DNA of 64,000 nt from Coix lacryma-jobi var. lacryma-jobi (Eukaryota > Streptophyta > Magnoliopsida > Poales > Poaceae): positions 95,801,104-95,865,103 of the forward strand of contig CM019823.1 of assembly GCA_009763385.1 (NCBI GenBank), read 5' to 3'. Under the pieces are notes generated by a model that did no database searches, was not told where the DNA came from, and saw nothing but the letters and a program-made list of their open reading frames with translations. Below are positions 23,265-33,514 of this stretch, piece by piece. The position numbers and the translations under genes were made by a program. How positions within the stretch are numbered: position 1 is the first letter of the stretch; every line of letters starts with the position of its first letter.

Positions 23265-23520
23265 GTTCGTGAGCATCGGACGCTGAGCTCAAACCATCGG
23301 AGCGTCCGGTGCCACGTATCTTCTGACAGCACGTTTAAAGGAGCATCGGACGCTGACCATCGGAGCGTCTGTTGCCATCGGACGCGCCGGGGGTCAAGCA
23401 TCGGACGCTAGGGTTTCACTGTAGCAGCGTCCGATGCCTGTCCAGTAAGGTTCCAGAGAGATCCTGTTTGCATCGGACGCGTCCGGTGCTTTGCCATCGG
23501 ACGCTGCCAGCGTCCGATGC
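23265..23520. repeat. CATCGGACGC palindrome cluster (5' LTR copy)
   Basis: About eight direct CATCGGACGC or CATCGGAGCG words and several inverted GCGTCCGATG words. They form hairpins: 23398-23437 (12-bp perfect stem, 16-nt loop), 23470-23489 (near-palindrome) and 23495-23519 (11-bp perfect stem, GCC loop). CpG-rich. Similar palindromic LTR motifs are known in maize Sireviruses; a regulatory role is likely but not shown here. Confidence 0.8.
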
Positions 23521-23923
23521 ACCCAGCTGTGCACTGTTTAGTTCGCCGTTTGATCGTTCGACTTCGGATTTGGTTTTGGGTTTTTGCGTTGGATTTCTGA
23601 CTCTGTGCTCTACAGAAACAGGGCTTCCCTCTTTGCAAAAACGCCTGAATCCCCCTCGCATTGCTCGGGGAAGGTTGAGGTTACCCAAAGTCCATCCTGT
23701 CACTAGTTGACTCGCGTGGATTTGGGTGAGAGAACTTTTGTGGTGTCCCGCTGTGTTCCTAGGGAACATCCACCCATTGTCTTGGGTCGTGGACATCACG
23801 TGTGTAGGCTTTGCTCTTGGGGTTGATTTTCGGGACAGAGGCTTAAAGTTTCTGAAAGGAAATTTAAAGCTCCCATTCACCCCCCCTCTGGTCGCTTTCT
23901 GTTTGCATTCTCGGTCCTTCAAT

Positions 23924-23938
23924 TGGTATCGGAGCAGG
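23924..23938 (+). other. Primer-binding site of Sirevirus
   Basis: TGGTATCGGAGCAGG starts 3 bp after the 5' LTR. Initiator-Met tRNA type. Confidence 0.9.
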
Positions 23939-23984
23939 TTAAGGATCTTTCACCTTAGCCGGTTCCAGATCCATAGAAGGCGAC

Positions 23985-26642
23985 ATGGATCGTGGCGTGG
24001 GCAAACCGCCATTTTTCGATGGGACGAACTATGCGTATTGGAAGATACGCATGTCGGCCTATCTCCAGAGCATGGGCTCTTCTGTTTGGGAGATTTGCAA
24101 CAGGGACGATTACGTTGTCTTGGCTGCTCATGTTACTCAGCTTGAGATGGATGAGCACGATGCCAATAGCCGAGCGCGTAACGCTCTTTTCTCCTGTTTG
24201 AGCATGTCCGAGTTTGATCGTGTTTCTCACCTCCCCACGGCTCGTGAGATTTTGGCGACCCTCATGCGCTTCCATGAGGGAACCTCTCAAGTCAAATCTC
24301 GTCTCTACGAGTCGCACAAGCGGGAGTACGAGAACTTTCGACACATGCGTGGCGAGAGCATAGAGAGTTTATTCGCTCGCTTTCAGGTCATTGTCAACAA
24401 GATGAGAGCGAACAAGGAGCTGTTGCCTTTTGACGATCATGAGAGGGCTTTGAAGCTTTTGCACACTCTTGATCGGTCGGTGTGGGACTCAAAGGTCCAG
24501 ACAATCATTGAATCGTCTAACTATGAGACCCTCACTTGCGACGAGCTCTTTAGCAAGCTCAAGTCTAGTGAGATTGACGCCATGTCGAGGGCTTCTTATG
24601 AAAATCCTTCTGGCCCGACTATGGCTTTGGTTTCTGGCTCTTCTGCTAACCCCTCTAGAGGATTTTCACTTTCTTCACTCTTTTCTGTCACAGAGGACCA
24701 GCTGGAGTCTTTGGGGGATGACGAGTTGGCGATGCTCGCCAACCGGTTCTCGCGGTTCCACAACAACCGCATGAACCGTAGCCGTGGAGGAGGACGCTCA
24801 GGATGCTTCGAGTGCGGCGACCCCGACCACTTCATCGCCAACTGTCCCAAGAAGAAGCACACAACTGGGAAGGGCGATCATGGGCACAAGTACGACTCTA
24901 GCAAGCGCAAGGAGAAGTACGTCCCCGCGAGGCACAAGCGGAGGGGCGGCTTCGACAAGGAGTACATCAAGAAGAAGTACTTGGAGAAGGCCCAGGCTGA
25001 GCAACGTGCGTTCTTCTCCACGCTCAGCGATGTCGACGGCTCGGATGATGACTCCGCTTGCTCAAGCGATGACGAGTCCGAGAAGAAGAAGAGGATCGAG
25101 GACAAGCTGAACGGCCTCTGCTTCTTCGCCGACGACGACGGCCTCTGCACCATGGCCCTTGGTGATGAGGTCGATGGCAAGCTGGAGGACACCCCTCGGA
25201 ACGACGACGACGACGACACCTCTCAGGTATCTCTCACCCACGACGAGCTTTCTGCTGAGGTCGAGAAGCTTACTGCCGCCTTGCTTAGTCAGGATAAGTT
25301 GCTTAGGCATGCTGCTAGAGAGCGCAAGGAGTTTAGGCAGAAGTGGGAGGACACGGTGAGGGAGCTTGAGTTTGCTAAGTCCACCGTGGTCGTTTCTGAG
25401 GAGGTGGAGTGTGAGATGTGCACCAAGCACATGACTGACCTTCTCACTTTGAGAGGTAAGTATGCTGCTTTGGTAGGAGAGGTGGATGAGCTCCGGGCTA
25501 GACCCTTGTTGTTGGGTGCGTGCAAGTCTTGTCCAGTCTTGCAAACCAAGTTGGCAGAGAAGTGTGTGACTAGGTGCGCTTTGTGTGAGGGTTTGGAGAT
25601 GGAGATCGCTAATGTGAAGCATGACAAGATGCAAACCGAGGAGAAAAACACATACCTTCGGGCCATCTTGTCATGGGTGTCTAGCGGTGAGCCACAGCTC
25701 GGGATGATGATCTCCCAATTCAAGCGAGCTGCTGGAGGTCCTGGTGTAGGTTTTGCTCCGGGTGTTGATCTTTCTGCTTTTGGGAAGATTGGAGAGTCGA
25801 GTGGTCTAAACCCATGTGAGAAGCCCAACTCCACCACTACTCCCAAACTTACCAAGCTTCCACCCAAAGAGCCTCTCAAGCCTAACACCAAGGATGGGGT
25901 GTTTGAAGAACCTCCACGAGCTCCACCCAAGAACCAGCAATGGGCTCCCAAACCAAACCACCTGAAAAACAAGCTGGACACAATGCCACCCATCCAGGAG
26001 GAGCTTATGCCACAAAAGGGCAAAGTGATCCACACCCACAACCGTGTGTACCAACAACCCTCTTTGAGAGCGGTGAGGTACCATTGTGAGCACTGTGGGA
26101 GAGATGGACACTTGAGTGAGTTCTGCTTTCGGCGCAAGAGAGAGGCACGCCGTGCTAGGGAGATGAACAATGCGGACATGTACCATCCTTTCCATGATGT
26201 ACATGTGCCGAATGTTCAGAGACGTGCTGCTAGGCCTAGAGGTCTAGAACCTCAAGTTCCCAGGCCTAGGCAGCAGAGAGGACATGCCCGGCGGGAGCCT
26301 GCAGTTGTAGGCTATGGATCCCGTGGCGGTGGCTTTGTTGTAGAGCGTTTTCCCCACCGCGTTTTGAGTATCGCGATGGACGCTCTTCCCTTAGCGGATC
26401 ACGTTTTCCTCAACGTGGTGATCGCTTTCCCCGTAGGCGTGCTAGGAATGGTTTTTCTACTAACCGTTCTTTTGAGCAGCCGGCCCAACACTGGTATTCT
26501 TCCTACTTCACTAACCCCAGTGTTGGCCCGTATGCTCACCCTATGTCTTTTTATTGATGTAGGTAAAACGATTGGAGGACGTTTGGTTGGTGGATTTCGG
26601 TTGCTCAAGGCACATGACCGGAAACGCCAAGTGGTTCTCTAG
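23985..26642 (+). CDS. Sirevirus gag (C-terminal end shifted)
   Basis: Starts MDRGVGKPPFFDGTNYAYWK, the standard Copia gag start, 47 bp after the primer site. Residues 1-200 are the gag core. CCHC knuckle 1 (CFECGDPDHFIANC) begins at about residue 274, then a K/R-rich stretch and a DE-rich stretch (about 345-425). A coiled coil follows (about 425-500), and a second CCHC (CEHCGRDGHLSEFC) at about 701. The real frame appears to be lost near 26345-26370: the alternative frame continues with an R/G/F/P-rich gag tail, so the last 90 or so residues of this ORF are probably false. Two knuckles and large size fit Sireviruses. Confidence 0.85.
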   Translation: MDRGVGKPPFFDGTNYAYWKIRMSAYLQSMGSSVWEICNRDDYVVLAAHVTQLEMDEHDANSRARNALFSCLSMSEFDRVSHLPTAREILATLMRFHEGTSQVKSRLYESHKREYENFRHMRGESIESLFARFQVIVNKMRANKELLPFDDHERALKLLHTLDRSVWDSKVQTIIESSNYETLTCDELFSKLKSSEIDAMSRASYENPSGPTMALVSGSSANPSRGFSLSSLFSVTEDQLESLGDDELAMLANRFSRFHNNRMNRSRGGGRSGCFECGDPDHFIANCPKKKHTTGKGDHGHKYDSSKRKEKYVPARHKRRGGFDKEYIKKKYLEKAQAEQRAFFSTLSDVDGSDDDSACSSDDESEKKKRIEDKLNGLCFFADDDGLCTMALGDEVDGKLEDTPRNDDDDDTSQVSLTHDELSAEVEKLTAALLSQDKLLRHAARERKEFRQKWEDTVRELEFAKSTVVVSEEVECEMCTKHMTDLLTLRGKYAALVGEVDELRARPLLLGACKSCPVLQTKLAEKCVTRCALCEGLEMEIANVKHDKMQTEEKNTYLRAILSWVSSGEPQLGMMISQFKRAAGGPGVGFAPGVDLSAFGKIGESSGLNPCEKPNSTTTPKLTKLPPKEPLKPNTKDGVFEEPPRAPPKNQQWAPKPNHLKNKLDTMPPIQEELMPQKGKVIHTHNRVYQQPSLRAVRYHCEHCGRDGHLSEFCFRRKREARRAREMNNADMYHPFHDVHVPNVQRRAARPRGLEPQVPRPRQQRGHARREPAVVGYGSRGGGFVVERFPHRVLSIAMDALPLADHVFLNVVIAFPVGVLGMVFLLTVLLSSRPNTGILPTSLTPVLARMLTLCLFIDVGKTIGGRLVGGFRLLKAHDRKRQVVL

Positions 26643-29600
26643 TCTTAGCCCTGTCGCCGGAAAGGAGTTTATCACCTTCGGCGACAATAGCAAAGGTAGA
26701 GTGTTGTCTCGTGGGTCGGTGCGAGTTAATGAGCACTTTGTGTTGCGTGATGTTGCTCTTGTTTCTAACTTGCATTTTAACCTTCTTTCTGTTTCGCAGA
26801 TGATGACTATGAGATTCCTTTTAAACCAAATCTCAGTCGCATTTTGGATCCTCAGGGCAATCTTGTTTGTGTGATTTCGCCCTTTGGGAAAGTCTTTCGT
26901 GCGGATTTCTCGGAGTCATTTGGAGTTTCTCGTTATCTTTTGGCTGGACCTTCCTCCTCTGATCTTTGGAAGTGGCATAGGAGACTGGGACATTTGAGCT
27001 TCGACTTGCTTGCAAGACTTAGCTCACTTGGCCTAATCCGAGGATTGCCCAAATTGTCGATGGAGAAGGATCTTGTTTGCCATTCTTGTAGACATGGGAA
27101 GATGGTTGCCGCTCCCCACCATCCAATGACTCAGGTCATGACACAACGCCCTGGAGAGCTTTTACACATGGACCTTATTGGTCCAGCTCGGGTGAGCTCG
27201 GTTGGGGGGAAGTGGTATGTGCTTGTTGTTGTTGACGACTTTTTGAGGTATTCGTGAGTCTTCTTTTTGTCTGAGAAGACCGACACTTTCTCTTTTGCTC
27301 GCAATTTGATTTTGTGTCTTCAGAACGAGTTCCCTTTAAACTCGATGCGAGCTATTAGAAGTGATAATGGTTCCGAATTCAAGAATTCGGATTTTGAGAA
27401 GTTTTGTAACTCTTTGGGTTTGGAGCATCAGTTTTCTTCCCCCTACACACCGCCCCAAAATGGTGTTGTAGAGAGGAAGAATCGGACCCTTGTAGAGATG
27501 GTCAGGACAATGCTCGATGAGCATAGGACTCCTAGGCGATATTGGGCCGAAGCTATGAACACTGCATGCTATATTTCCGATCGCATTTTTCTCCGAGCTT
27601 TCTTGAAAAAGACTTCTTATGAGTTGCGATTTGGGAGACAGCCCAATGTGAGTTATTTTAGAGTCTTCGGTTGCCACTGTTTTATATTGAAGAAAGGCAA
27701 CCTGGGCAAATTTGAGTCTCGTTCTTCTGACGGTGTATTTTTGGGTTATGGCACTCACACTAGAGCTTATCGTGTACTTAACCTTGATACTAACCGAGTC
27801 ATGGAGACATCCGATGTCACCTTCGACGAGACCATGGTTTGTCCTTCTTCTCGTTTTGAGCGTGCAGGTGATCATGAGGTTGGTGAGCCTCTTTTTGATT
27901 ACGAGGACGAGGGTGCTGAAGGTATGGATGATCCAGCACCCCCTCCACCTGTTGTGCCGCAAGGAGCGGCTTCTACTACGACTCACGGCCCCGACACTTC
28001 CTCTTCCTGGGGGCCGTGGGATCCGCCACCCCGAGCGGTACCTTTTGTACCCGGGGAGGCACCAGCTGCTGTTGAGGGGGAGATCACTTCTGCTCGAGAG
28101 GCGCCACATCACATCCAGCGCCAACACCCCCCTCAGCAGATGATCGGCAGCATCGATGAACGTGTCACTCGGTCCAGGTCACAAATCTCTCACTTTGCTC
28201 ATTCTGCTTTTGTTGCTGATTTTGAGCCCCGAGATGTTGGACACGCTTTGACGGATCCGGATTGGGTCAATGTCATGCATGAGGAGTTAGAAAACTTTGA
28301 GCGAAATCGGGTTTGGGTATTAGTTCCACCTCCTCCAGACTGTAAGCCTATTGGGACTAAATGGGCTTTCAAAAACAAGCAAGGAGAGGATGGCCACGTT
28401 GTTAGAAACAAAGCCAGGCTTGTAGCGAAAGGCTATAGTCAGAAGGAGGGGATAGACTATGAGGAGACTTTTGCTCCTGTAGCACGTTTGGAGGCTATTA
28501 GGATACTCTTGGCTTTTGCAGCATCCAAAGGTTTTAAACTTTTTCAAATGGATGTCAAGAGTGCCTTCTTAAATGGCTACATAGAAGAAGAGGTTTATGT
28601 TGAACAACCCCCCCGGTTTTGAAAATCCCAAGTTTCCAAACCATGTTTTCAAACTTCACAAAACTTTATATGGTTTGAAACAAGCCCCTAGAGCCTGGTA
28701 TGATAGGTTGAAAACCTTTTTGCTTGCTAAGGGTTTTAAAATGGGATGTGTGGATAAAACGCTCTTTCTCCTCAAGCAAGGCAAAGACACTCTCTTGGTC
28801 CAGATTTATGTGGATGATATCATTTTCGGTGGTTCTTCTCACGCTTTGGTTGCCAAGTTTGCAGATACTATGAGCAGGGAATTCGAGATGAGTATGATGG
28901 GCGAGCTGACCTTCTTTCTCGGATTGCAAATTAAGCAATCCCGAGAAGGGACGTTTGTGCACCAGGGCAAGTATACCAAGGACTTGCTGAAGAGGTTCGA
29001 TATGGGTGAGGCCAAGCCTCTTCCAACACCCATGTCAACCACGACGGCCCTGGATGCGGACAAGGATGGAGAAGCTGTGGACCAGAAGGAGTACCGAAGC
29101 ATGATCGGGTCGCTGCTCTACCTGACGGCGACACGCCCGGACATCCAGTTCGTGGTGTGTCTGTGTGCTCGCTTTCAGGCGTCGCCGCGCACTTCTCACC
29201 GTCAGGCAGTCAAGCGCATTTTCAGGTACCTTCGTTTCACACCTGAGTTTGAGATTTGGTATTCAGCTTCCTCCACCCTCTCCCTTTGTGGTTGTTCCGA
29301 TGCCGATTTTGCTGGTTGTCGCATTGAGCGCAAGTCCACTTCTGGGACTTGCCAATTTATTGGTTCTTCTCTTGTATCGTGGTCTTCTCGCAAACAGTCT
29401 AGTGTCGCTCAGTCTACCACGGAGGCTGAGTATGTTGCTGCGGCTAGCTGTTGTTCCCAGTTGCTTTGGATGATGGCCACTTTGTGTGATTTTGGTCTGA
29501 GTTTTTCTCGTGTTCCTTTGCTTTGTGACAGCACGAGTGCGATTAGCGTTGCTAAGAACCCCGTGCTTCACTCGAAGACCAAACACATTGATGTGCGCTT

Positions 29601-29781
29601 TCACTTTTTGCGAGACCACTATGAGAAGGGTGATATAGACCTTCGCCATGTCGATACTCATCATCAGTTGGCTGATATTTTCACCAAGCCTTTGGACGAA
29701 TCAACCTTTAATCAGTTGAGGGGTGAGCTTGGTGTGTTTCCTCTTTTAGATGGGGGAAACATTTTTGATCCTGTATCATAG
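26572..29781 (+). pseudogene. Sirevirus pol (protease, integrase, RT, RNase H)
   Basis: Order as in Ty1-Copia. Protease: WLVDFGCSRHMTG, where the catalytic D-S-G is D-F-G. GAG-pre-integrase: WHRRLGH and CHSCRHGK. Integrase: first Asp in LHMDLIGP, second in RSDNGSEF, Glu in NGVVERKN. RT: FQMDVKSAFLNG, LYGLKQAPRAWYDRL, catalytic IYVDDIIFGG. RNase H: DADFAGC, EAEYVAA, DSTSAISVAKN, ending at TAG after FDPVS. Breaks: a frame change between 26572 and 26844; a TGA for Trp at 27256-27258; a one-base shift in a run of seven C near 28607-28613 inside RT. Inactive, although long stretches (27267-28622 and 28597-29781) are open. Confidence 0.9.
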
Positions 29782-31443
29782 ACTGACTATTTTCTCGTTT
29801 GCTTTGCTTTTCTTTTGCATTTCAGTATACGCTTTTACTTTCTGAGATTCATGTATATAATCTTTAAAATGTAATTATGCTCTGATTAGTGTGCTCCAAT
29901 GCTATATGTTGATGCTAGTAGCTTATGCTCTTTCTGATCACTAATACATGTTGTGAGCTGAGCTATTTTTTGATTGGTGAATCTGCTTAACCAACATAAA
30001 ACTTGAAAATGTTCACCATTGAGATATGCAACTAGCATGTGTAGGATGTGCTGAATTCACTCGTGCTTTTCATTTATGCTAGGTTGCTATGTCTCTAGTT
30101 CTGAGTCTGTCACTTGCTTGGTATGTTCATATTCTGTTTAAAATCTGAACCAAGTTTTAAGTGAATTGAAAAGATCGAGATGGGATTGCTTGTCAACACA
30201 TCACAGTTTTGATACTATTTCTCATTGCACTTTGAGTTAAACTTGAGCTGTGTAGTGTATGACCGAAACTGTTGCTTTAAGCTTCTGATGGCTTCTGCAT
30301 AGGCTTCGCACAGTTGAAAAGTTAGGCAATGACAAGCTTTCAACCTCTCGCAATCACATGCTAAAATTTGAACTTGTGTAACCTAAACCGCTGCAACTCC
30401 GATAAAATTTGGATACACAAGTCTATGTTTCATTCTATAGCATGATGATTGAACTTTGCTAGGGGTAGTTCACCTTGTATACATGTTTAGCACTTGTCTG
30501 ATTTCCTGTCTATACATGTTTTGTGCTATTTTGATGGTGAATACCTTTTTGGCTAAAAACTGCTCACTTTGCTCAGATGTTCATATTTCATATTTGGTGA
30601 TCAGTTTGAGCCTTCGCTAGCTTCTATGCCTTCTAGTGAGTCGTTGGAGCTATACTGTTTAGAGCATCTTTGCATTTTCTTGACTATATTCCTGAAGCTG
30701 CTAACTTGCATTTTGACTCATATGCATTTTGGAAGGGGGAGAACTTCTCTTGTTGGCACTTTTGATGGTGCATTTTCTGAGGGGGAGAAAATTGCTTACA
30801 GTTCCTTTTGCTTGATGGTGCATTTTCAACTAAGGGGGAGGAATTTGGACAAATCATACCTCTCATGTTCAAAAGAGAGAGGAATCGGTTGTGTGCACCA
30901 TGCAAGGGGAGTTTGCTCGTGATAAATTTTCATACCTCCCATGTTCAAAAGAGAGAGGAATCAGTTGTGTGCACCATGCAAGGGGGAGTTTGCTCGTGAT
31001 AAATTTTCTGAAATTTCCAATTGGTTCGGAGCGCTTTGCTAGTTGTGTTGAGCTTTTACCTCTATCTTGAGGGACTAGCAGTCGCATCTTTGCTTCAGTT
31101 GGGTTCAGTTGGTTTCGAGCTTTTCAGTTGATGTCGAGCTTTCTGCTAATTGTGTTGAGCCTCTGTGCCTCTGTCTTGGGGGACTAGCATTTTGCTTTGA
31201 TTTTTCAATTGGTTTTTGCTATCGGTGTTGAGCCTGTTCTACCTCTTCTTGAGGGCTAGCTTTGCTTTGCTTGGTTGCGTCGACCCGTTGCCCATGTCTT
31301 TGGGGACCAAGTTGTCTTGCTCTTTCCACTTGACCTTCTTCGGCTTTGCTATGCTTTTGGGTCATTTGGTCGAGTTCTCTCTTCTCCTTCTTCTTCCTTC
31401 TATTTCCATTATGATTTGTGTGTGTAGTTGACAATGCACTCAT
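29782..31443 (+). other. Sirevirus 3' non-coding region with six polypurine-like tracts
   Basis: No ORF of note; an envelope-like gene is not seen. AAGGGGGAG-type tracts occur at 30733, 30779 (variant), 30832, 30904 (AAGGGGAG), 30980 and, functional by position, 31445. Downstream, a loose repeat 'TGTTGAGC...CTTG(G/A)GGGACTAGC' recurs at about 31050-31310. Multiple PPTs are an established Sirevirus feature. Confidence 0.75.
30855..31007 (+). repeat. 76-bp tandem duplication carrying a PPT-like tract
   Basis: Copies 30855-30930 and 30931-31007 both run from CATACCTC(T/C)CATG to GATAAATTTT, differ at three positions, and each carries one AAGGGG(G)AG tract. This is how the PPT array appears to have grown locally. 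Confidence 0.9.
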
Positions 31444-31444
31444 C

Positions 31445-31455
31445 AAGGGGGAGAT
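31445..31455 (+). other. Polypurine tract before 3' LTR
   Basis: AAGGGGGAGAT abuts the 3' LTR start TGCGG at 31456: the expected plus-strand primer. Confidence 0.85.
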
Positions 31456-33514
31456 TGCGGATACATGGGTGTATGCCGAGTCTCGAGTGATGAGTGATTG
31501 TCAACGGGTTTGATCGCAGGTTCTTTGGCTTGTGTTGTGTAGGTGTCGAGCACAGAGACAGTGGTCGAGGGCAAGGTGAAGGTCAAGTAGAGACATGCTG
31601 TGCCGACGGACCGGGAGCGGTGAAGGGCGGACGTGAGGCTTGGGCTGAGGGACCGGTGGCCTGAGGATCAGCTGTGGCGGCTGGCAGCCTGGGACAGCGA
31701 CGAGCGAAGACTTACGGGACATGGTGTTGCTCGGGTCGAGGACCTGGGGACACGTGTCGGTGGACGGGGTGCACGGGCGGTGCATCCCCTCTACAGCTTG
31801 GGTTTGGTGGTAGAGCCAGAGAAAAACCATCGGGTGGACGGTTTCCAGGTTTGGGCCACAAAACCTGGGCGTGCGGCGGGTTTCCGAGTTTGGGCCACAA
31901 AACTCGGGCTGAGGACGGTTTCCAGGTTTGGGCCTCAAAACCTGGGCGCTGGTGGGTTTCCTGGTTTCGGTCTCAAAACCAGGGGATGGACTTGAAGGCT
32001 GGTTTCCCGGTTTGGGCCTCAAAACCGGGCGTGGACGTGAAGGCCTGGTTTCCCGGTTTCGACCACAAAACCGGGGACGGAGTCCGTGAAGAGGACGCAG
32101 AGTGGTGGCGGCACATGACGGCAATCGGTGATGTTGCGTCGAGGCAACGCTACCTATTGTGCGGGCGCGGCCGTCAGATCACCACCTACCACGAGTTGGT
32201 CAAGAATAACCAAAGGGTTTAGCTGGTTCGCTCTGTAAGTAGCTAGGGGTAGAGTGGGAATTAGGAATAGTTAGTATTAGGATAAGTAGGGGGAGACACC
32301 CACCTCCCCATCAATCTCAGCCATTTGCTCTTTGCCTTCTAGGTTTTCCTGCTCTCCCACTCCCCTGCTGTAGCAAACTGAGATCCACAGAGAAGAGAAC
32401 AATACCTCTGTGCCCATGAGATTTTGAGGAAGTGAGACCGTAATCTCACTATTGTAGCGTGTGGTAGCCACACGGTTGCAAATTCGTGGTTGTGACTCGC
32501 GTTTTGTTCGTGTTCTTCGCGGAATCCTTTTTGCCACGTTTTTCCCGTTGATCGATCTCTTTGCTTGGTGCGTCTTTTGGAAATCCGTTTGAACCAAGTT
32601 GATCTAGATCGTGACGCACTCCTTTCCACCGAAGGAATTCATCCCTAACATTACGACCTAGTAGATCAGTTGATTTTCGTTTTGGATCGGTTTTGCTCCT
32701 TTAGTCCCGATTTCTTCCAATCCATCGATTTGGAGTTAGATGCGAGCCATGATTCCCATGGGATAGCTCACTAACCTCCTTGAGACTCCTCATACCAAGT
32801 CTAAGCCTTAGTGCTTTTGATTCAGAGGAGATCGAGTGGATTTCGCGGAAGAACTGTACTGTTTCGGGACCATCGGACGCTGAGTTCGTGAGCATCGGAC
32901 GCTGAGCTCAAACCATCGGAGCGTCTGGTGCCACGTATCTTCTGACAGCACGTTTAAAGGAGCATCGGACGCTGACCATCGGAGCGTCCGTTGCCATCGG
33001 ACGCGCCGGGGGTCAAGCATCAGACGCTAGGGTTTCACTGTAGCAGCGTCCGATGCCTGTCCAGTAAGGTTCCAGAGAGGTCCTGTTTGCATCGGACGCG
33101 TCCGGTGCTTTGCCATCGGACGCTGCCAGCGTCCGATGCACCCAGCTGTGCACTGTTTAGTTCGCAGTTTGATCGTTCGACTTCGGATTTGGGTGACTCT
33201 GTGCTCTACAGAAACAGGGCTTCCCGCTTTGCAAAAACGCCTGAATCCCCCTCGCGTTGCTCGGGGAAGGTTGAGGTTACCCAAAGTCCATCTTGTCACT
33301 AGTTGACTTGCGTGGATTTGGGTGAGAGAACTTTTGTGGTGTCCCGCTGTGTTCCTAGGGAACATCCACCCATTCTCTTGGGTCGTGGACATCACGTGTG
33401 TAGGCTTTGCTCTTGGGGTTGATTTTCGGAACAGAGGCTTAAAGTTTCAAGGAAATTTAAAGCTCTCATTCACCCCCCCTCTAGTCGCTTTCTGGTTGCA
33501 TTCTCGGTCCTTCA
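31456..33514 (+). repeat. 3' LTR of Sirevirus
   Basis: 2059 bp. Partner of 21839-23921. It lacks 23 bp present in the 5' copy near 23575-23600. Confidence 0.93.
31845..32075. repeat. Array of six 8-bp stem-loops (3' LTR copy)
   Basis: Units at 31845-31868, 31884-31907, 31922-31945, 31960-31983, 32006-32029 and 32052-32075, all with perfect 8-bp stems and 8-nt loops. Left arms in order: CCAGGTTT, CCGAGTTT, CCAGGTTT, CCTGGTTT, CCCGGTTT, CCCGGTTT; each right arm is the exact complement. Loops are GGGCC(A/T)CA or close. Spacing is 38-39 bp for the first four and 46 bp for the last two. Confidence 0.92.

Larger units (their letters stand above)
21839..23921 (+). repeat. 5' LTR of Sirevirus
   Basis: 2083 bp, TGCGGATACA...GGTCCTTCA. 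Contains the six-hairpin array (22228-22456) and the CATCGGACGC hairpin cluster (about 23265-23520). ORFs across the hairpin array on either strand are by-products of the repeat. Confidence 0.93.
21839..33514 (+). mobile_element. Sirevirus (SIRE/Maximus) Ty1-Copia element, complete with TSD
   Basis: LTRs 21839-23921 and 31456-33514, target duplication AATTA at 21834-21838 and 33515-33519, Met-type primer site, gag, pol, and a long 3' non-coding region with repeated polypurine tracts. Long LTRs, a large gag with two CCHC knuckles and repeated PPT motifs are established Sirevirus traits. LTR pairs differ mostly by transitions plus a 23-bp deletion in the right copy, so the element is moderately old. 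pol is broken in at least three places. It sits in the probable MULE. Confidence 0.92.

Noticed and set aside
31845..32075. CRISPR-like array
   Set aside because: Spaced repeats exist, but units differ in sequence, spacers are not unique inserts, there are no cas genes, and the setting is a plant LTR.
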